Assembly: GCF_000721495.1 (NCBI RefSeq)
Contig: NZ_JOHY01000023.1
Span: 1 to 64,000, forward strand
Reading direction: 5' to 3'
Length of the DNA: 64,000 nucleotides
Source: Streptomyces sp. NRRL F-5123
Lineage (GTDB): Bacteria; Actinomycetota; Actinomycetes; Streptomycetales; Streptomycetaceae
The translations under genes were made by a program, and so were the position numbers. Under the pieces are notes generated by a model. The model was not told the DNA's origin. It searched no databases and saw only the letters and a program-made list of their open reading frames with translations. Shown one piece after another: positions 48,677 to 57,268 of this stretch; positions within the stretch are counted from its first letter, which is position 1, and each line of letters opens with the position of its first letter.

Positions 48677-50122
48677 TTATTGGCGGTAGGCCTCCAGGAG
48701 GCGGAGCCAGATCTCGCTGATGGTCGGGTAGGACGGGACGGCGTGCCACAGGCGCTCCACGGGCACCTCGGCGGCCACCGCGACCGTCGCGGAGTGCAGC
48801 AGCTCGCCGACGCCGGGGCCGACGAAGGTGACGCCCACCAGGTGGCCGCGGTCGAGGTCGACGACCATACGGGCCCGGCCGCGGTAACCGTCGCGGTAGA
48901 GGCTCGCGCCTGCGACCTGGGCGAGGTCGTAGTCGACCACCTTCGTGCGCAGGCCGGCCTGTTCGGCCTCGGCGGCGGACAGGCCCACCGCGGCCACCTC
49001 GGGGTCGGTGAAGACGACCTGCGGCACCGCCGCGTGGTCGGCGGTCGCGACGTGCCTGCCCCAGGCGGCGTCGTCGACCGGCTCGCCCTTCGCGCGGGCC
49101 GCGATGACCGCGCCCGCGATCCGCGCCTGGTACTTGCCCTCGTGGGTGAGCAGCGCCCGGTGGTTGACGTCGCCGACGGCGTAGAGCCAGCCGCCGTCCA
49201 CGCCGGTGACGCGGAGCGTGTCGTCGACCGGCATCCAGCCGCCGGGCTTGAGGCCCACCGTCTCCAGGCCCACGTCGCCGGTGTGCGGGGCGCGGCCGGT
49301 GGCGAAGAGGACCTCGTCGGCGGAGACCCGCGCGCCGCCCTCCAGGCCGATCCTGACCTCGCCCGCGGCGCCGTCGCGCTCGACCGAGGCGACGTTCGCG
49401 CCGAAGCGCACGTCGACGCCCGCCTCGCGCAGCCCGTCGGCGACCATCTCGCCCGCGAAGGGCTCGACCCGGTCCAGCAGGCCGCTCCCCCGTACCAGCA
49501 GCGTCACCTGCGAACCGAGCGCCTGCCAGGCGGTCGCCATCTCGACGGCCACCACGCCGCCGCCCACGACCGCGAGCCGCCGCGGCACCTCCTTGGCGCT
49601 GGTGGCGTCCCGGCTGGTCCACGGGTTGATCTCGTCGAGCCCGGGCATCGGCGGCAGGGCCGCGGTCGTCCCCGTGCAGACGGCCACCGCGTGCCGGGCC
49701 GCCAGCCGTACCGTGCCGCCGTCGGACGTGTCGACCTCCACCCGGCGCTCGCCGGCGAGCCGGCCGTGGCCGCGTACCAGCTCGACGTCGACCGAGCGCA
49801 GCCAGTCGACCTGCCCGTCGTCCTTCCAGTGCGAGGTGAAGTCGTCGCGCCGGGCGAGCACCGCCGCCGCGTCCAGCGGGCCCTGCGCGGCGCGGCTGAG
49901 GCCCGGCAGCCTGCGCGCGTCGGCGTGCGCGAGCGCCGGGCGCAGCAGCGCCTTGCTGGGCATGCACGCCCAGTACGAGCACTCACCGCCGACGAGTTCG
50001 CTCTCCACGACGACGGTACTGAGCCCGGCGGCGCGGGTGCGGTCGGCGACGTTCTCGCCGACCGGCCCTGCGCCGATCACGATGACGTCGTACGTGCGGG
50101 GGGCGTCGGGGGCGTCGTTCAC
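48677..50122 (-). CDS. FAD-dependent pyridine nucleotide-disulfide oxidoreductase
   Basis: 481 aa from GTG 50122 with AGGAG six bases ahead. FAD loop DVIVIGAGPVGENVADRTRA; redox-active disulfide GGECSYWACMPSKALLRPA (CxxxxC); NAD loop RRLAVVGGGVVAVEMATAWQ; second FAD motif GWLYAVGDVNHRALLTHEGK; and the C-terminal dimer domain TISEIWLRLLEAYR, where lipoamide dehydrogenases have the HP-TLSE motif (here SYPTISE with preceding HAVPS). It resembles the mercuric-reductase/lipoamide-dehydrogenase-like branch that lacks E3 context. The substrate is not known. It is divergent from the phosphatase gene. Confidence 0.9.
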   Translation of the reverse strand: MNDAPDAPRTYDVIVIGAGPVGENVADRTRAAGLSTVVVESELVGGECSYWACMPSKALLRPALAHADARRLPGLSRAAQGPLDAAAVLARRDDFTSHWKDDGQVDWLRSVDVELVRGHGRLAGERRVEVDTSDGGTVRLAARHAVAVCTGTTAALPPMPGLDEINPWTSRDATSAKEVPRRLAVVGGGVVAVEMATAWQALGSQVTLLVRGSGLLDRVEPFAGEMVADGLREAGVDVRFGANVASVERDGAAGEVRIGLEGGARVSADEVLFATGRAPHTGDVGLETVGLKPGGWMPVDDTLRVTGVDGGWLYAVGDVNHRALLTHEGKYQARIAGAVIAARAKGEPVDDAAWGRHVATADHAAVPQVVFTDPEVAAVGLSAAEAEQAGLRTKVVDYDLAQVAGASLYRDGYRGRARMVVDLDRGHLVGVTFVGPGVGELLHSATVAVAAEVPVERLWHAVPSYPTISEIWLRLLEAYRQ

Positions 50123-50363
50123 GGCGGCTCCTGTGCTGCGGTCGGAGGGCGGGAAGGGCAGGCCGGACGGCACAGGCGTGCCGACCCGGGCGTACACCCG
50201 CGTTCGCTCCGGCGTCACGCTGATGCCGCAGCCGGGGCCGCGCGGTCATCGTACTGAGGCGAGATGACGGGGCGTCTGCCCCGTGGCCCGCGTGTCATGC
50301 GCGAGCGGGGCGGCGGGGCCGGGCGCGCGCGGGCGTGACCGGCCGCCGTTCCACGCAGCGACG

Positions 50364-50369
50364 TATGAT
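50364..50369 (+). promoter_or_regulatory. -10-like element of the histidine phosphatase gene
   Basis: TATGAT lies 39 bases before the ATG, in an otherwise GC-rich gap. The region 17-19 bases upstream has no convincing -35 hexamer. GGGAGG forms the ribosome-binding site ahead of the ATG. Confidence 0.35.
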
Positions 50370-50407
50370 CATATTGCGGCGCCGAACGGCGTCACGGGAG
50401 GTACACC

Positions 50408-51004
50408 ATGGGCGAGCTCGTGCTGATCCGGCACGGTGAGACCGAGTGGAGCCGATCGGGACAGCACACCAGCTACACCGATCTGCCGCTCACCGAGAAG
50501 GGCGAGGCACAGGCGCGCAGCCTCGCGCCGCTGCTGGCCTCCCGGCACGTCTCCTGCGTCCTGACCAGCCCGCTGCAGCGGGCCAGGGACACCGCGAAGC
50601 TCGCGGGCCTGGAGCACGGCATGGTGGACCCGGATCTGCACGAGTGGGACTACGGCGGCTACGAGGGCGTGACGACCCGTGACATCCACCGCGTCCGCCC
50701 GGACTGGGATCTGTGGACCGACGGTGTGATCCCCGGCCCCGACGACCATCCGGGTGAATCCCCCGAGCAGGTCGGCGACCGCGCCGACCGGGTGCTCGCC
50801 CGCGCCGACGCGGCCTTCACGAACGGCGACGGCGGCGACGTGGTGCTCGTCGCCCACGCCCACTTCCTGCGCGTCCTGACCGCCCGCCGCCTCGGCCTCC
50901 GGCCCGCCGACGGCGCCCTCTTCCAGCTCGCCACCGGCACCGTCAGCCGCCTCGGCAACGAGCACGGCCGCCACGTCCTGACGTCCTGGAACCGCCTGCC
51001 GTAG
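50408..51004 (+). CDS. Histidine phosphatase (phosphoglycerate mutase-like)
   Basis: 198 aa. LVLIRHGETEWSRSGQHTSY holds the RHG phospho-His motif at residues 8-10; TDLPLTEKGEAQARSLAPLL, TSPLQRARDTAKLAGLE, LHEWDYGGYEGVTTRDIHRV follow, and VVLVAHAHFLRVLTARRLGL has the second catalytic His. It belongs to the acid/broad-specificity branch rather than glycolytic mutases. Physiological substrate unknown. Confidence 0.92.
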   Translation: MGELVLIRHGETEWSRSGQHTSYTDLPLTEKGEAQARSLAPLLASRHVSCVLTSPLQRARDTAKLAGLEHGMVDPDLHEWDYGGYEGVTTRDIHRVRPDWDLWTDGVIPGPDDHPGESPEQVGDRADRVLARADAAFTNGDGGDVVLVAHAHFLRVLTARRLGLRPADGALFQLATGTVSRLGNEHGRHVLTSWNRLP

Positions 51005-51317
51005 GCCCGGCCCCGGGCGCACCACCCGGTACGGGCGCCCCGCCGCGGTCCCTCTCCCCGGTCCCGCGCTGCCGCGCCCGTACCTCCCGCACGCGTGCAC
51101 GCCCTGGAGCAGGCACCCGTTCCCGGCGTGAGCGTTCGCCGTCCCCTTCCGTTCCCGTGCGCGCCCTCCCGCGCGTCGACACGCCGGACGCGGCGCGAGG
51201 CGGCCGACGTGTGCCGGGCGCAGGGAGCGGCGAGACTGGTCGCCCGGCCCGCCGGCCCCGTTGCGGGGGAGTCGGGGCGGGGCGGACAGGTGTGCCCGAG
51301 CGGTCGAGGGAGCGCGG
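51005..51317. other. Gene-free stretch before lnt
   Basis: 313 bases without a convincing gene. The end contains a segment resembling the acceptor and D-arm of tRNA-Ser (51286-51312, GTGTGCCCGAGCGGTCGAGG), directly before the lnt start; no complete tRNA follows. The ribosome-binding site of lnt (GAGGGAG) lies inside it. Confidence 0.5.
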
Positions 51318-52862
51318 ATGACGGTGACGGCCCCCGGGCTGCGGGCGAGGTCCGCCGCACCCTCGTCCAGTCGGGCGGGGTGGGTGCGCGGGGCGGGCGC
51401 GGCCGCGGCGGGGGCGCTGCCCGCGCTGGCCTTCCCCGCGCCCGCGCTGTGGTGGCTCGCGTACGTCGCGCTGGTGCCGTGGCTGCTGCTGGCGCGGTCG
51501 GCCCCGACTCCGCGCCGGGCCGCGCTGGACGGCTGGCTGGGCGGCACCGGTTTCATGCTGGCCGTGCACCACTGGCTGGCCGCGAGCCTGAACGTCTTCC
51601 TCGTCGTCCTGGCACTGCTGCTGGGCGCGCTGTGGGCGCCGTGGGGCTGGCTGGTGCGGCGGCTGCTGGGTGCGGGGGCCGGGGGTGCGGCGCCGCGGCT
51701 CGTGCCCGCGCTGGTGCTGCTGCCGTGCGGGTGGCTGATGGTCGAGCTGGCCCGCTCCTGGCAGTACCTCGGCGGCCCCTGGGGGCTGCTGGGGGCCAGC
51801 CAGTGGCAGGTGCAGCCCGCGCTGCGGCTGGTGTCGCTGGGCGGGGTGTGGCTGGTCAGCGGGCTGGTGGTGCTGGTCAACACCGCGGCCGCCGCGCTCG
51901 TCGCGCTCCCCGCGCTGCGCCGGCCGGCGGCAGCCGCGCTGCTCGCCGCCGCGCTGGGGACCGGCGCCGCCTGGCTGTGGGCACCGCGTCCGCGAACGGC
52001 GGGCGGGGCCAGGATCGCGGTCGTGCAGCCGGGCGTGGTCGTCGGCAGGACGGCGCGGCTGGCCCGCGAGGAGCAGCTGACCCGCCAGCTGGCCGGCACC
52101 CACCCGTCCCTGGTGGTGTGGGGCGAGAGCAGCGTCGGCGTGGACCTGGCCGCGCAGCCCGCGGTGACCCGCCGGCTGGCCGCGCTGTCCCGCCTGGTCG
52201 GCGCGGACCTGCTGGTCAACGTGGACGCCGAACGGGCCGACGGCAGCGGCATCTCCAAGACCTCGGTCCTGATCGGCCCGCAGGGCGTGACCGGGCCCGG
52301 GTACGACAAGATGCGGCTGGTGCCCTTCGGCGAGTACGTCCCGCTGCGCCCGCTGCTGGGCTGGGCCACCTCGGTGGGCAAGGCCGCGGGCGAGGACCGG
52401 CGGCGCGGCGCCCGCCAGGTGGTCATGGACGCGGGCGGCCTGCGCATCGGCCCGCTGGTGTGCTTCGAGTCGGCCTTCCCCGACATGAGCCGCCGTCTGG
52501 CCGGGGACGGCGCCCGGCTGCTGGTCGCACAGTCGTCCACCGCGTCCTTCCAGCACACCTGGGCGCCCGCGCAGCACGCCTCCCTCGCGGCGCTGCGCGC
52601 GGCGGAGAGCTGGCGGCCGGTGGTGCACGCGACGCTGACCGGGGTCAGCGCCGTCTACGACGCCGCCGGGCGGCCGGTCGGCCGCCGCCTCGGCACCGGC
52701 ACGGCCACCGCGGCGGTCTACGACGTGCCGCTCGCCGCGGGCCGCAGCCCGTACGTCCGGTTCGGCGACTGGGTGCCGCACCTGGCGCTGCTGCTGGTGC
52801 TCTCGGCCGCCGCGTACGAGGTGACGCGCGCGGTCAGGCGGCCTGTTCCCGTAGCTCGGTGA
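51318..52862 (+). CDS. lnt: Apolipoprotein N-acyltransferase
   Basis: 514 aa from ATG 51318; the longer frame has no better start. Residues 20-215 contain six or seven membrane helices (ALPALAFPAPALWWLAYVAL, VPWLLLARSA, FMLAVHHWLA...). The nitrilase-like periplasmic domain carries the catalytic triad: Glu in LVVWGESSVGVD (about 268), Lys in GPGYDKMRLVPFGEYVPLRP (about 330), Cys in GPLVCFESAFPDMSRR (about 381). A last helix (LALLLVLSAAAYEV) ends the protein. It N-acylates the lipid-modified Cys of lipoproteins. Streptomyces often encode two Lnt paralogues. Its end overlaps the convergent oxidoreductase by 29 bases. Confidence 0.92.
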   Translation: MTVTAPGLRARSAAPSSSRAGWVRGAGAAAAGALPALAFPAPALWWLAYVALVPWLLLARSAPTPRRAALDGWLGGTGFMLAVHHWLAASLNVFLVVLALLLGALWAPWGWLVRRLLGAGAGGAAPRLVPALVLLPCGWLMVELARSWQYLGGPWGLLGASQWQVQPALRLVSLGGVWLVSGLVVLVNTAAAALVALPALRRPAAAALLAAALGTGAAWLWAPRPRTAGGARIAVVQPGVVVGRTARLAREEQLTRQLAGTHPSLVVWGESSVGVDLAAQPAVTRRLAALSRLVGADLLVNVDAERADGSGISKTSVLIGPQGVTGPGYDKMRLVPFGEYVPLRPLLGWATSVGKAAGEDRRRGARQVVMDAGGLRIGPLVCFESAFPDMSRRLAGDGARLLVAQSSTASFQHTWAPAQHASLAALRAAESWRPVVHATLTGVSAVYDAAGRPVGRRLGTGTATAAVYDVPLAAGRSPYVRFGDWVPHLALLLVLSAAAYEVTRAVRRPVPVAR

Positions 52863-53760
52863 CGATGCGCTCGCACAGCTCGTGGGTGGCGAGCGCGTCG
52901 CGCGCGTCCAGCGGGGAGCCGGCGCCGGCGCGCACCGCGTCGAGGAAGGCCAGGGTGATCTGCTCGATGCCGCGCTGCCGGGCGACCGGCACCCAGTCGC
53001 CGCGGCGGCGCACACTGGGCCGGCCCTTGTGGTCGACGACCTCGGCGAGGTTGAGCACCTGGCGGCGCCGGTCGTTGCCGCTGACGTCGAGGCTCTCCTC
53101 GACCGAACCGCTCATCCGGTTCATCGACCCGATCGCGGTGAAACTGTCGCCGGACAGGTGCAGCACCACGTGGTGCAGCAGGCCGCCGACGGTCTTCGCC
53201 GAGACGCGGACCTGCTCGACCGGTCCGGGGGCGAGAAAACGCAGGGTGTCGACGACGTGGATGAAGTCGTCGAAGACCACCTCGCGCGGGTCGTCGGCCA
53301 GTCCGACCCGGTTCTTCTGCATCAGGACCAGGTCGCGCGGGTGGTCCAGGCACTGCGCGTAGCCGGGCGCCCAGCGGCGGTTGAAGCCCGCGGTGAGCGG
53401 GACGCCGTGCCGTTCGGCGAGTTCGACCAGGGTGCGCGCGCCCTCCGCGTCGCGGGCGAGCGGCTTGTCGACGTAGACCGGGACGCCCGCCTCGATGACG
53501 CGGGCGGCGATGCCGACGTGGTCGGCGGTGGGCGCGTGCACGAAGGCGGCGTCCAGGCCCTGGCCGAGCAGCCCGTCCAGCGTGGTGTGCCGGTGCGGCA
53601 GCCGGTAGGTGTCACCGACCCGGTCGAGGGTGGCGCGGGTACGGGTGTGCAGATGCAGGTCGACACCCGGCTGGGCGGCGAGCACCGGGAGGTACGCCTT
53701 CTGCGCGATGTCACCGAGTCCGATGACGCCGACCTTCAGGGGGGCGTTGCCCGCTGCCAT
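52834..53760 (-). CDS. Gfo/Idh/MocA-family oxidoreductase
   Basis: 308 aa from ATG 53760 with GAGGAG six bases ahead. KVGVIGLGDIAQKAYLPVLA is the NAD(P) loop; DAAFVHAPTADHVGIAARVI, VPVYVDKPLARDAEGARTLV has the EKP-like motif as DKP with the catalytic Lys; FNRRWAPGYAQCLD and DDFIHVVDTLRFL (His) complete the active site. Members oxidise sugars, inositol or sugar acids. No sugar gene is coupled, so the substrate cannot be set. Confidence 0.9.
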   Translation of the reverse strand: MAAGNAPLKVGVIGLGDIAQKAYLPVLAAQPGVDLHLHTRTRATLDRVGDTYRLPHRHTTLDGLLGQGLDAAFVHAPTADHVGIAARVIEAGVPVYVDKPLARDAEGARTLVELAERHGVPLTAGFNRRWAPGYAQCLDHPRDLVLMQKNRVGLADDPREVVFDDFIHVVDTLRFLAPGPVEQVRVSAKTVGGLLHHVVLHLSGDSFTAIGSMNRMSGSVEESLDVSGNDRRRQVLNLAEVVDHKGRPSVRRRGDWVPVARQRGIEQITLAFLDAVRAGAGSPLDARDALATHELCERIVTELREQAA

Positions 53761-53928
53761 GCGCTGCTCCTCGCCGTGCCGCCGCCCGCGCCCGGGCGGG
53801 AGCGGTGCCACCGCAGCATACGGGCAGGTGGGCGCCACCCGGACGGGTGACCCGGGGTGCACGGCGTACGGGCTTTTCACTCCTGCGGGGACTGCCGGAC
53901 ACGGGAGGAACCGGGCAGAGTAGGACAG

Positions 53929-54309
53929 GTGCGCATGCTGCCCGCTGCGGTGCTCCTGCTCACGGCGTCCGCCGTGGCCGGATGCACCACCGTCTCCCCC
54001 GCCCGGCCCGACGCGACCACGCCGCCCGGCCGCTCACCCGCCGTGGTGACCCTGACCCCGTCCCCCGGCGCGCCGCTGCTCGCAGACGTACGGCCGGATC
54101 CCGGCACACCGTCCGCCGCGGCGCCGGGCGAGGGACCCGCCTCGGCGGTACCCCGCGCCTCGCAGCCGGTACGGCACAAGTCGGCTGCGGGCGCGGGCAT
54201 TCGCAGCGCCAAGCAGCTCGACGAGCTGTGCGCGATGGGCCGGGCCTACGGGCGCTGGGCCGCCGGCAGCAGCGCCGCCACCATCTGCCAGGGCGTCTAC
54301 GGCCGCTGA
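53929..54309 (+). CDS. Small secreted lipoprotein, unknown family
   Basis: 126 aa from GTG 53929 (ATG 53935 is an alternative). MRMLPAAVLLLTASAVAGC is a lipoprotein signal ending in the lipobox VAGC. About 60 residues of Pro/Thr/Ala-rich spacer follow, then a short C-terminal region IRSAKQLDELCAMGRAYGRW and SAATICQGVYGR with two Cys that may pair. I do not recognise the domain; similar tails are common in Streptomyces cell-surface proteins. It ends at a strong terminator. Confidence 0.7.
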   Translation: MRMLPAAVLLLTASAVAGCTTVSPARPDATTPPGRSPAVVTLTPSPGAPLLADVRPDPGTPSAAAPGEGPASAVPRASQPVRHKSAAGAGIRSAKQLDELCAMGRAYGRWAAGSSAATICQGVYGR

Positions 54310-54315
54310 ACCGAG

Positions 54316-54347
54316 CCGCACCGCTCCCCACCGGGGGGGCGGTGCGG
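54316..54347. terminator. Bidirectional hairpin between lipoprotein gene and ung
   Basis: CCGCACCGC (54316-54324) pairs perfectly with GCGGTGCGG (54339-54347), and the inner C/G runs can extend the stem. It lies 6 bases after the lipoprotein stop and 6 bases before the end of the convergent ung gene. Confidence 0.7.
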
Positions 54348-54353
54348 GCCCGG

Positions 54354-55052
54354 TCAGCCCGCGGCGACCGCGCTCACGGCGAGGTTCGGAATGCGCCAGT
54401 CGATCGGCTCGTGGCCCTGCGCGGCGACCGCGGCGTCGATCTGCGTGAAGGGGCGGCTGCCGAAGAAGAGCTTCGCCGAGAGCGGCGAGGGGTGCGCGCC
54501 CTGGATGACGGTGTGCCGCCCGGTGTCGATGAGCGGCAGCTTCTTCTTCGCGTAATTCCCCCACAGCACGAAGACCGCGGGGTCCTGGCGCCCGGCGACC
54601 GCGCGGATCACCGCGTCGGTGAACTTCTCCCAGCCCTTGCCCTTGTGCGAGTTGGCCTCGCCCTCGCGCACCGTGAGCACCGCGTTGAGCAGCAGCACGC
54701 CCTGCTCGGCCCACGGCAGCAGATAGCCGTTGTCCGGCACCGGGTGCCCGAGCTCCTCGTGCATCTCCTTGAAGATGTTGCGCAGCGACGGGGGCGTCCT
54801 CACGCCGGGGCGGACGGAGAAGCACAGCCCGTGGCCCTGGCCCGCGCCGTGGTAGGGGTCCTGACCGAGGATCAGCACCTTGACGCGGTCGAAGGGTGTC
54901 GCCTCCAGCGCCGCGAACACCTCGTCCTCGGGCGGGAAGACGCGGTGTTCCTTCCGCTCGGCCGCCACGAAGTCGCCGAGCTGCTGGAAGTAGGGCTTGT
55001 CCAACTCCTCGCCGAGGACGGATTGCCAGGACTCGGGGAGCATGGTGGGCAC
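54354..55052 (-). CDS. ung: Uracil-DNA glycosylase
   Basis: 232 aa; GTG 55052 follows GGAGG at eight bases. Family 1 UDG motifs: VKVLILGQDPYHGAGQGHGL with catalytic Asp near 64, SLRNIFKEM, LLNAVLTVREGEANSHKGKG, VFVLWGNYAKKK and VIQGAHPSPLSAKLFFG with the catalytic His near 187. It removes uracil from DNA in base-excision repair. The length and order are normal. Confidence 0.96.
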   Translation of the reverse strand: MPTMLPESWQSVLGEELDKPYFQQLGDFVAAERKEHRVFPPEDEVFAALEATPFDRVKVLILGQDPYHGAGQGHGLCFSVRPGVRTPPSLRNIFKEMHEELGHPVPDNGYLLPWAEQGVLLLNAVLTVREGEANSHKGKGWEKFTDAVIRAVAGRQDPAVFVLWGNYAKKKLPLIDTGRHTVIQGAHPSPLSAKLFFGSRPFTQIDAAVAAQGHEPIDWRIPNLAVSAVAAG

Positions 55053-55175
55053 GTCGGGAACCTCCGGTACGCGATCAGTTGCTGCGTCAGAACGTACCGG
55101 CAGCCACTGACAGTCCGCGCCCCGACGGCTGGACGGCCCGCCCGGCGGCAGCGCGCCGGCCGGACGGGCCGCAGG

Positions 55176-55943
55176 TCAGACGCCGCCGGCGTGCAGGAAG
55201 AGCCCGCCGTCGATCACCAGGTTCTGCCCGGTGATCCAGCCGGCCTCCTCGCCGAGCAGGAAGGCCGCGGCGCCGCCGATGTCCTGCGGCATGCCGAGCC
55301 GCCCGAGCGGGTAGCCGGCCGCGGCCTCCTCCTCGCGCCCCTCGTAGAGCGCGGCGGCGAACTTCGTCTTGACCACCGCGGGCGTGATCGAGTTGACCCG
55401 TACGCCCGGGGCCATCTCGGCGGCGAGCTGCACGGTCAGGTTGACCATCGCGGCCTTGCTGATGCCGTAGGCGCCGATGAAGGGCGAGGGGGCGAGGCCG
55501 GCGACCGAGGCGATGTTGAGGATCGCACCGCCGTGGTCCTTCTGCCACGCCTTCCAGGTCTGCTGCGCGAAGCCGAGCGCGGAGATCACGTTGGTCTCGT
55601 AGACCTTGCGCGCGACGCCGAGGTCGAGGTCGGCGAGCAGCCCGTAGACGGGGTTGGTGCCGGCGTTGTTGGCCAGGTAGTCGATCCGGCCGAAGGCCTC
55701 CATGGCGCGTTCGACGGCCGCGGCCTGGTGCGCCTCGTCGTGGGCCTTGCCCACGGCGTAGACGGCCCGGTCGGGGCCGAGCCGCTCGACGGCCTCCTTG
55801 AGGGTGTCCTCGGTGCGCCCGGTGATGCACACCCTGTCGCCGCGGGCGACGAGGGCCTCGGCGATGGCCAGGCCGATACCGCGGCTGGCACCGGTGACGA
55901 GCGCGGCCTTGCCGGTGTCGGGGGTTATGGGGTTCTGGGTCAT
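55176..55943 (-). CDS. Short-chain dehydrogenase/reductase (FabG-like)
   Basis: 255 aa. AALVTGASRGIGLAIAEALV (TGxxxGIG), VCITGRTEDTLKEA (Arg for NADP), YLANNAGTNP (NNAG), ILNIASVAGLAPSPFIGAYG, ISKAAMVNLTVQLAAEM with the Ser...Tyr-x-x-x-Lys triad, VVKTKFAAAL and the C-terminal TGQNLVIDGGLFL. It forms a tandem pair with the next SDR, 20 bases apart on the same strand, downstream of it. Such pairs often act in fatty-acyl or steroid-like metabolism. Confidence 0.92.
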   Translation of the reverse strand: MTQNPITPDTGKAALVTGASRGIGLAIAEALVARGDRVCITGRTEDTLKEAVERLGPDRAVYAVGKAHDEAHQAAAVERAMEAFGRIDYLANNAGTNPVYGLLADLDLGVARKVYETNVISALGFAQQTWKAWQKDHGGAILNIASVAGLAPSPFIGAYGISKAAMVNLTVQLAAEMAPGVRVNSITPAVVKTKFAAALYEGREEEAAAGYPLGRLGMPQDIGGAAAFLLGEEAGWITGQNLVIDGGLFLHAGGV

Positions 55944-55963
55944 GGTGTGCGCCCTCCGGGCGG

Positions 55964-56725
55964 TCAGTCGAGCGGTCCGCCGGCCACGTAGAGCACCTGG
56001 CCGGAGACGAAGCCGGCGTCGTCGCCGGTGAAGAAGGCGATGGCGTTGGCCACGTCGTCGGGCCGGCCGACGCGCTGCACCGGGATCTGGGACGCGGCGG
56101 CGGCCTGGAAGTCCTCGAAGCCCATGCCGACCCGGGCGGCGGTCGCGGCGGTCATGTCGGTGGCGATGAAGCCGGGCGCGACGGCGTTGGCCGTGACGCC
56201 GAACTTGCCCAGCTCGATCGCCAGCGTCTTGGTGAAGCCCTGCAGACCGGCCTTGGCGGCGGAGTAGTTGGCCTGGCCTCGATTGCCGAGGGCGGAGGAC
56301 GAGGAGAGGTTGACGATCCGGCCGAAGGCCGCGTCGACCATGTGCTTCTGCACCGTGCGGCTCATCAGGAAGGCGCCGCGCAGATGGACGCCCAGGACCG
56401 TGTCCCAGTCCGCGGTGCTCATCTTGAACAGCAGGTTGTCGCGCAGCACCCCGGCGTTGTTCACCAGCACCGTGGGCGCGCCCAGCTCGGCGGCGACCCG
56501 TTCGACGGCGGCCTGCACCTGCGCCTCGTCCGCGACGTCGGCGCCCACCGCGAGGGCCCGGCCGCCGGCAGCCGTGATCGCCTCGACGGTGTCCTTGCAG
56601 GCGGTCTCGTCGAGGTCGAGAACGGCGACGGCGCGGCCCTCCGCCGCCAGCCGGACCGCCGTGGCGGCGCCGATACCGCGGGCGGCGCCGGTGACGATCG
56701 CGACGCGCTGCTCGGTGCTGGACAT
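55964..56725 (-). CDS. 3-ketoacyl-ACP reductase-like SDR
   Basis: 253 aa. VAIVTGAARGIGAATAVRLA, VAVLDLDETACKDTVEAITA (Asp at the end of strand 2, favouring NAD), VLVNNAGVLRDNLLFKMSTA, IVNLSSSSALGNRGQANYSA, AKAGLQGFTKTLAIELGKFG, VSGQVLYVAGGPLD. The NAGVLRDNLLFKM stretch is typical of FabG paralogues (FabG4-type) in beta-oxidation or acyl chains. It leads a two-gene operon with the following SDR. The promoter gap contains an imperfect palindrome that I could not assign. Confidence 0.93.
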   Translation of the reverse strand: MSSTEQRVAIVTGAARGIGAATAVRLAAEGRAVAVLDLDETACKDTVEAITAAGGRALAVGADVADEAQVQAAVERVAAELGAPTVLVNNAGVLRDNLLFKMSTADWDTVLGVHLRGAFLMSRTVQKHMVDAAFGRIVNLSSSSALGNRGQANYSAAKAGLQGFTKTLAIELGKFGVTANAVAPGFIATDMTAATAARVGMGFEDFQAAAASQIPVQRVGRPDDVANAIAFFTGDDAGFVSGQVLYVAGGPLD

Positions 56726-56884
56726 CTGTTCTCCTCAGCCCTTGGTGCGGCCGCCCGCCGCGTGACCACGCATGAGCGACCGCTTAGTAGGTTCCGATGC
56801 CGAAACCGTAGGAGGACAGTGACCCAGTGTCAACGCCATCACGGCCGATGTGGCTCACCGCACCGGAAGCGCGGCGCCGCTGCG

Positions 56885-57268
56885 TCAGCGGACCAGCAGC
56901 GCGAGCAGCCGGTCGGCCTCGCCCGCCGGGTCGGCGGTGAGGCCGGTGTGGATGGGTCCGGGCTGGACGACGGTGCTGCGCGGCGCCGTCAGCCAGCGGA
57001 AACGCCGGCCCGGGTCGTCGCCGCCCCCCTGGCCCGCGTCCTCACCGCCCGCGCACATCTCCTGGTAGCCGCGCAGCGCGGCCCTGACCCCCGCCACGTC
57101 GACGGCCGCGTCCAGGCAGCGCAGCCGCGTCTCGTCCAGGTGCACCCGCATGCCCACGAAGGATTTCGCCCGGCAGTAGACCAGGACCCCGGCGTTGATC
57201 ATCTCGCCGCGCTCGATCCGCGGCACCACGCGCACCAGCGCGTACTCGAACACGTCCCGCCCGCCCAT
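56885..57268 (-). CDS. DUF3037 protein
   Basis: 127 aa, ATG 57268 sharing one base with the kinase stop (TGATG). FEYALVRVVPRIERGEMINA, GVLVYCRAKSFVGMRVHLDE, then RFRWLTAPRSTVVQPGPIHT is the DUF3037 pattern. These proteins are nearly always coupled to HipA-like kinases, as here. Function is unknown; the tight coupling suggests that the two act together. Confidence 0.92.
   Translation of the reverse strand: MGGRDVFEYALVRVVPRIERGEMINAGVLVYCRAKSFVGMRVHLDETRLRCLDAAVDVAGVRAALRGYQEMCAGGEDAGQGGGDDPGRRFRWLTAPRSTVVQPGPIHTGLTADPAGEADRLLALLVR

Noticed and set aside
50267..50284. Hairpin ACGGGGC-GTCT-GCCCCGT as a terminator
   Set aside because: It lies between divergent starts, not after a gene, so termination makes little sense; no other role is supported.
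56779..56792. ACCGCTTAGTAGGT as a TetR-type operator before the FabG-like gene
   Set aside because: Arms match only in the outer three bases and no TetR gene is adjacent.
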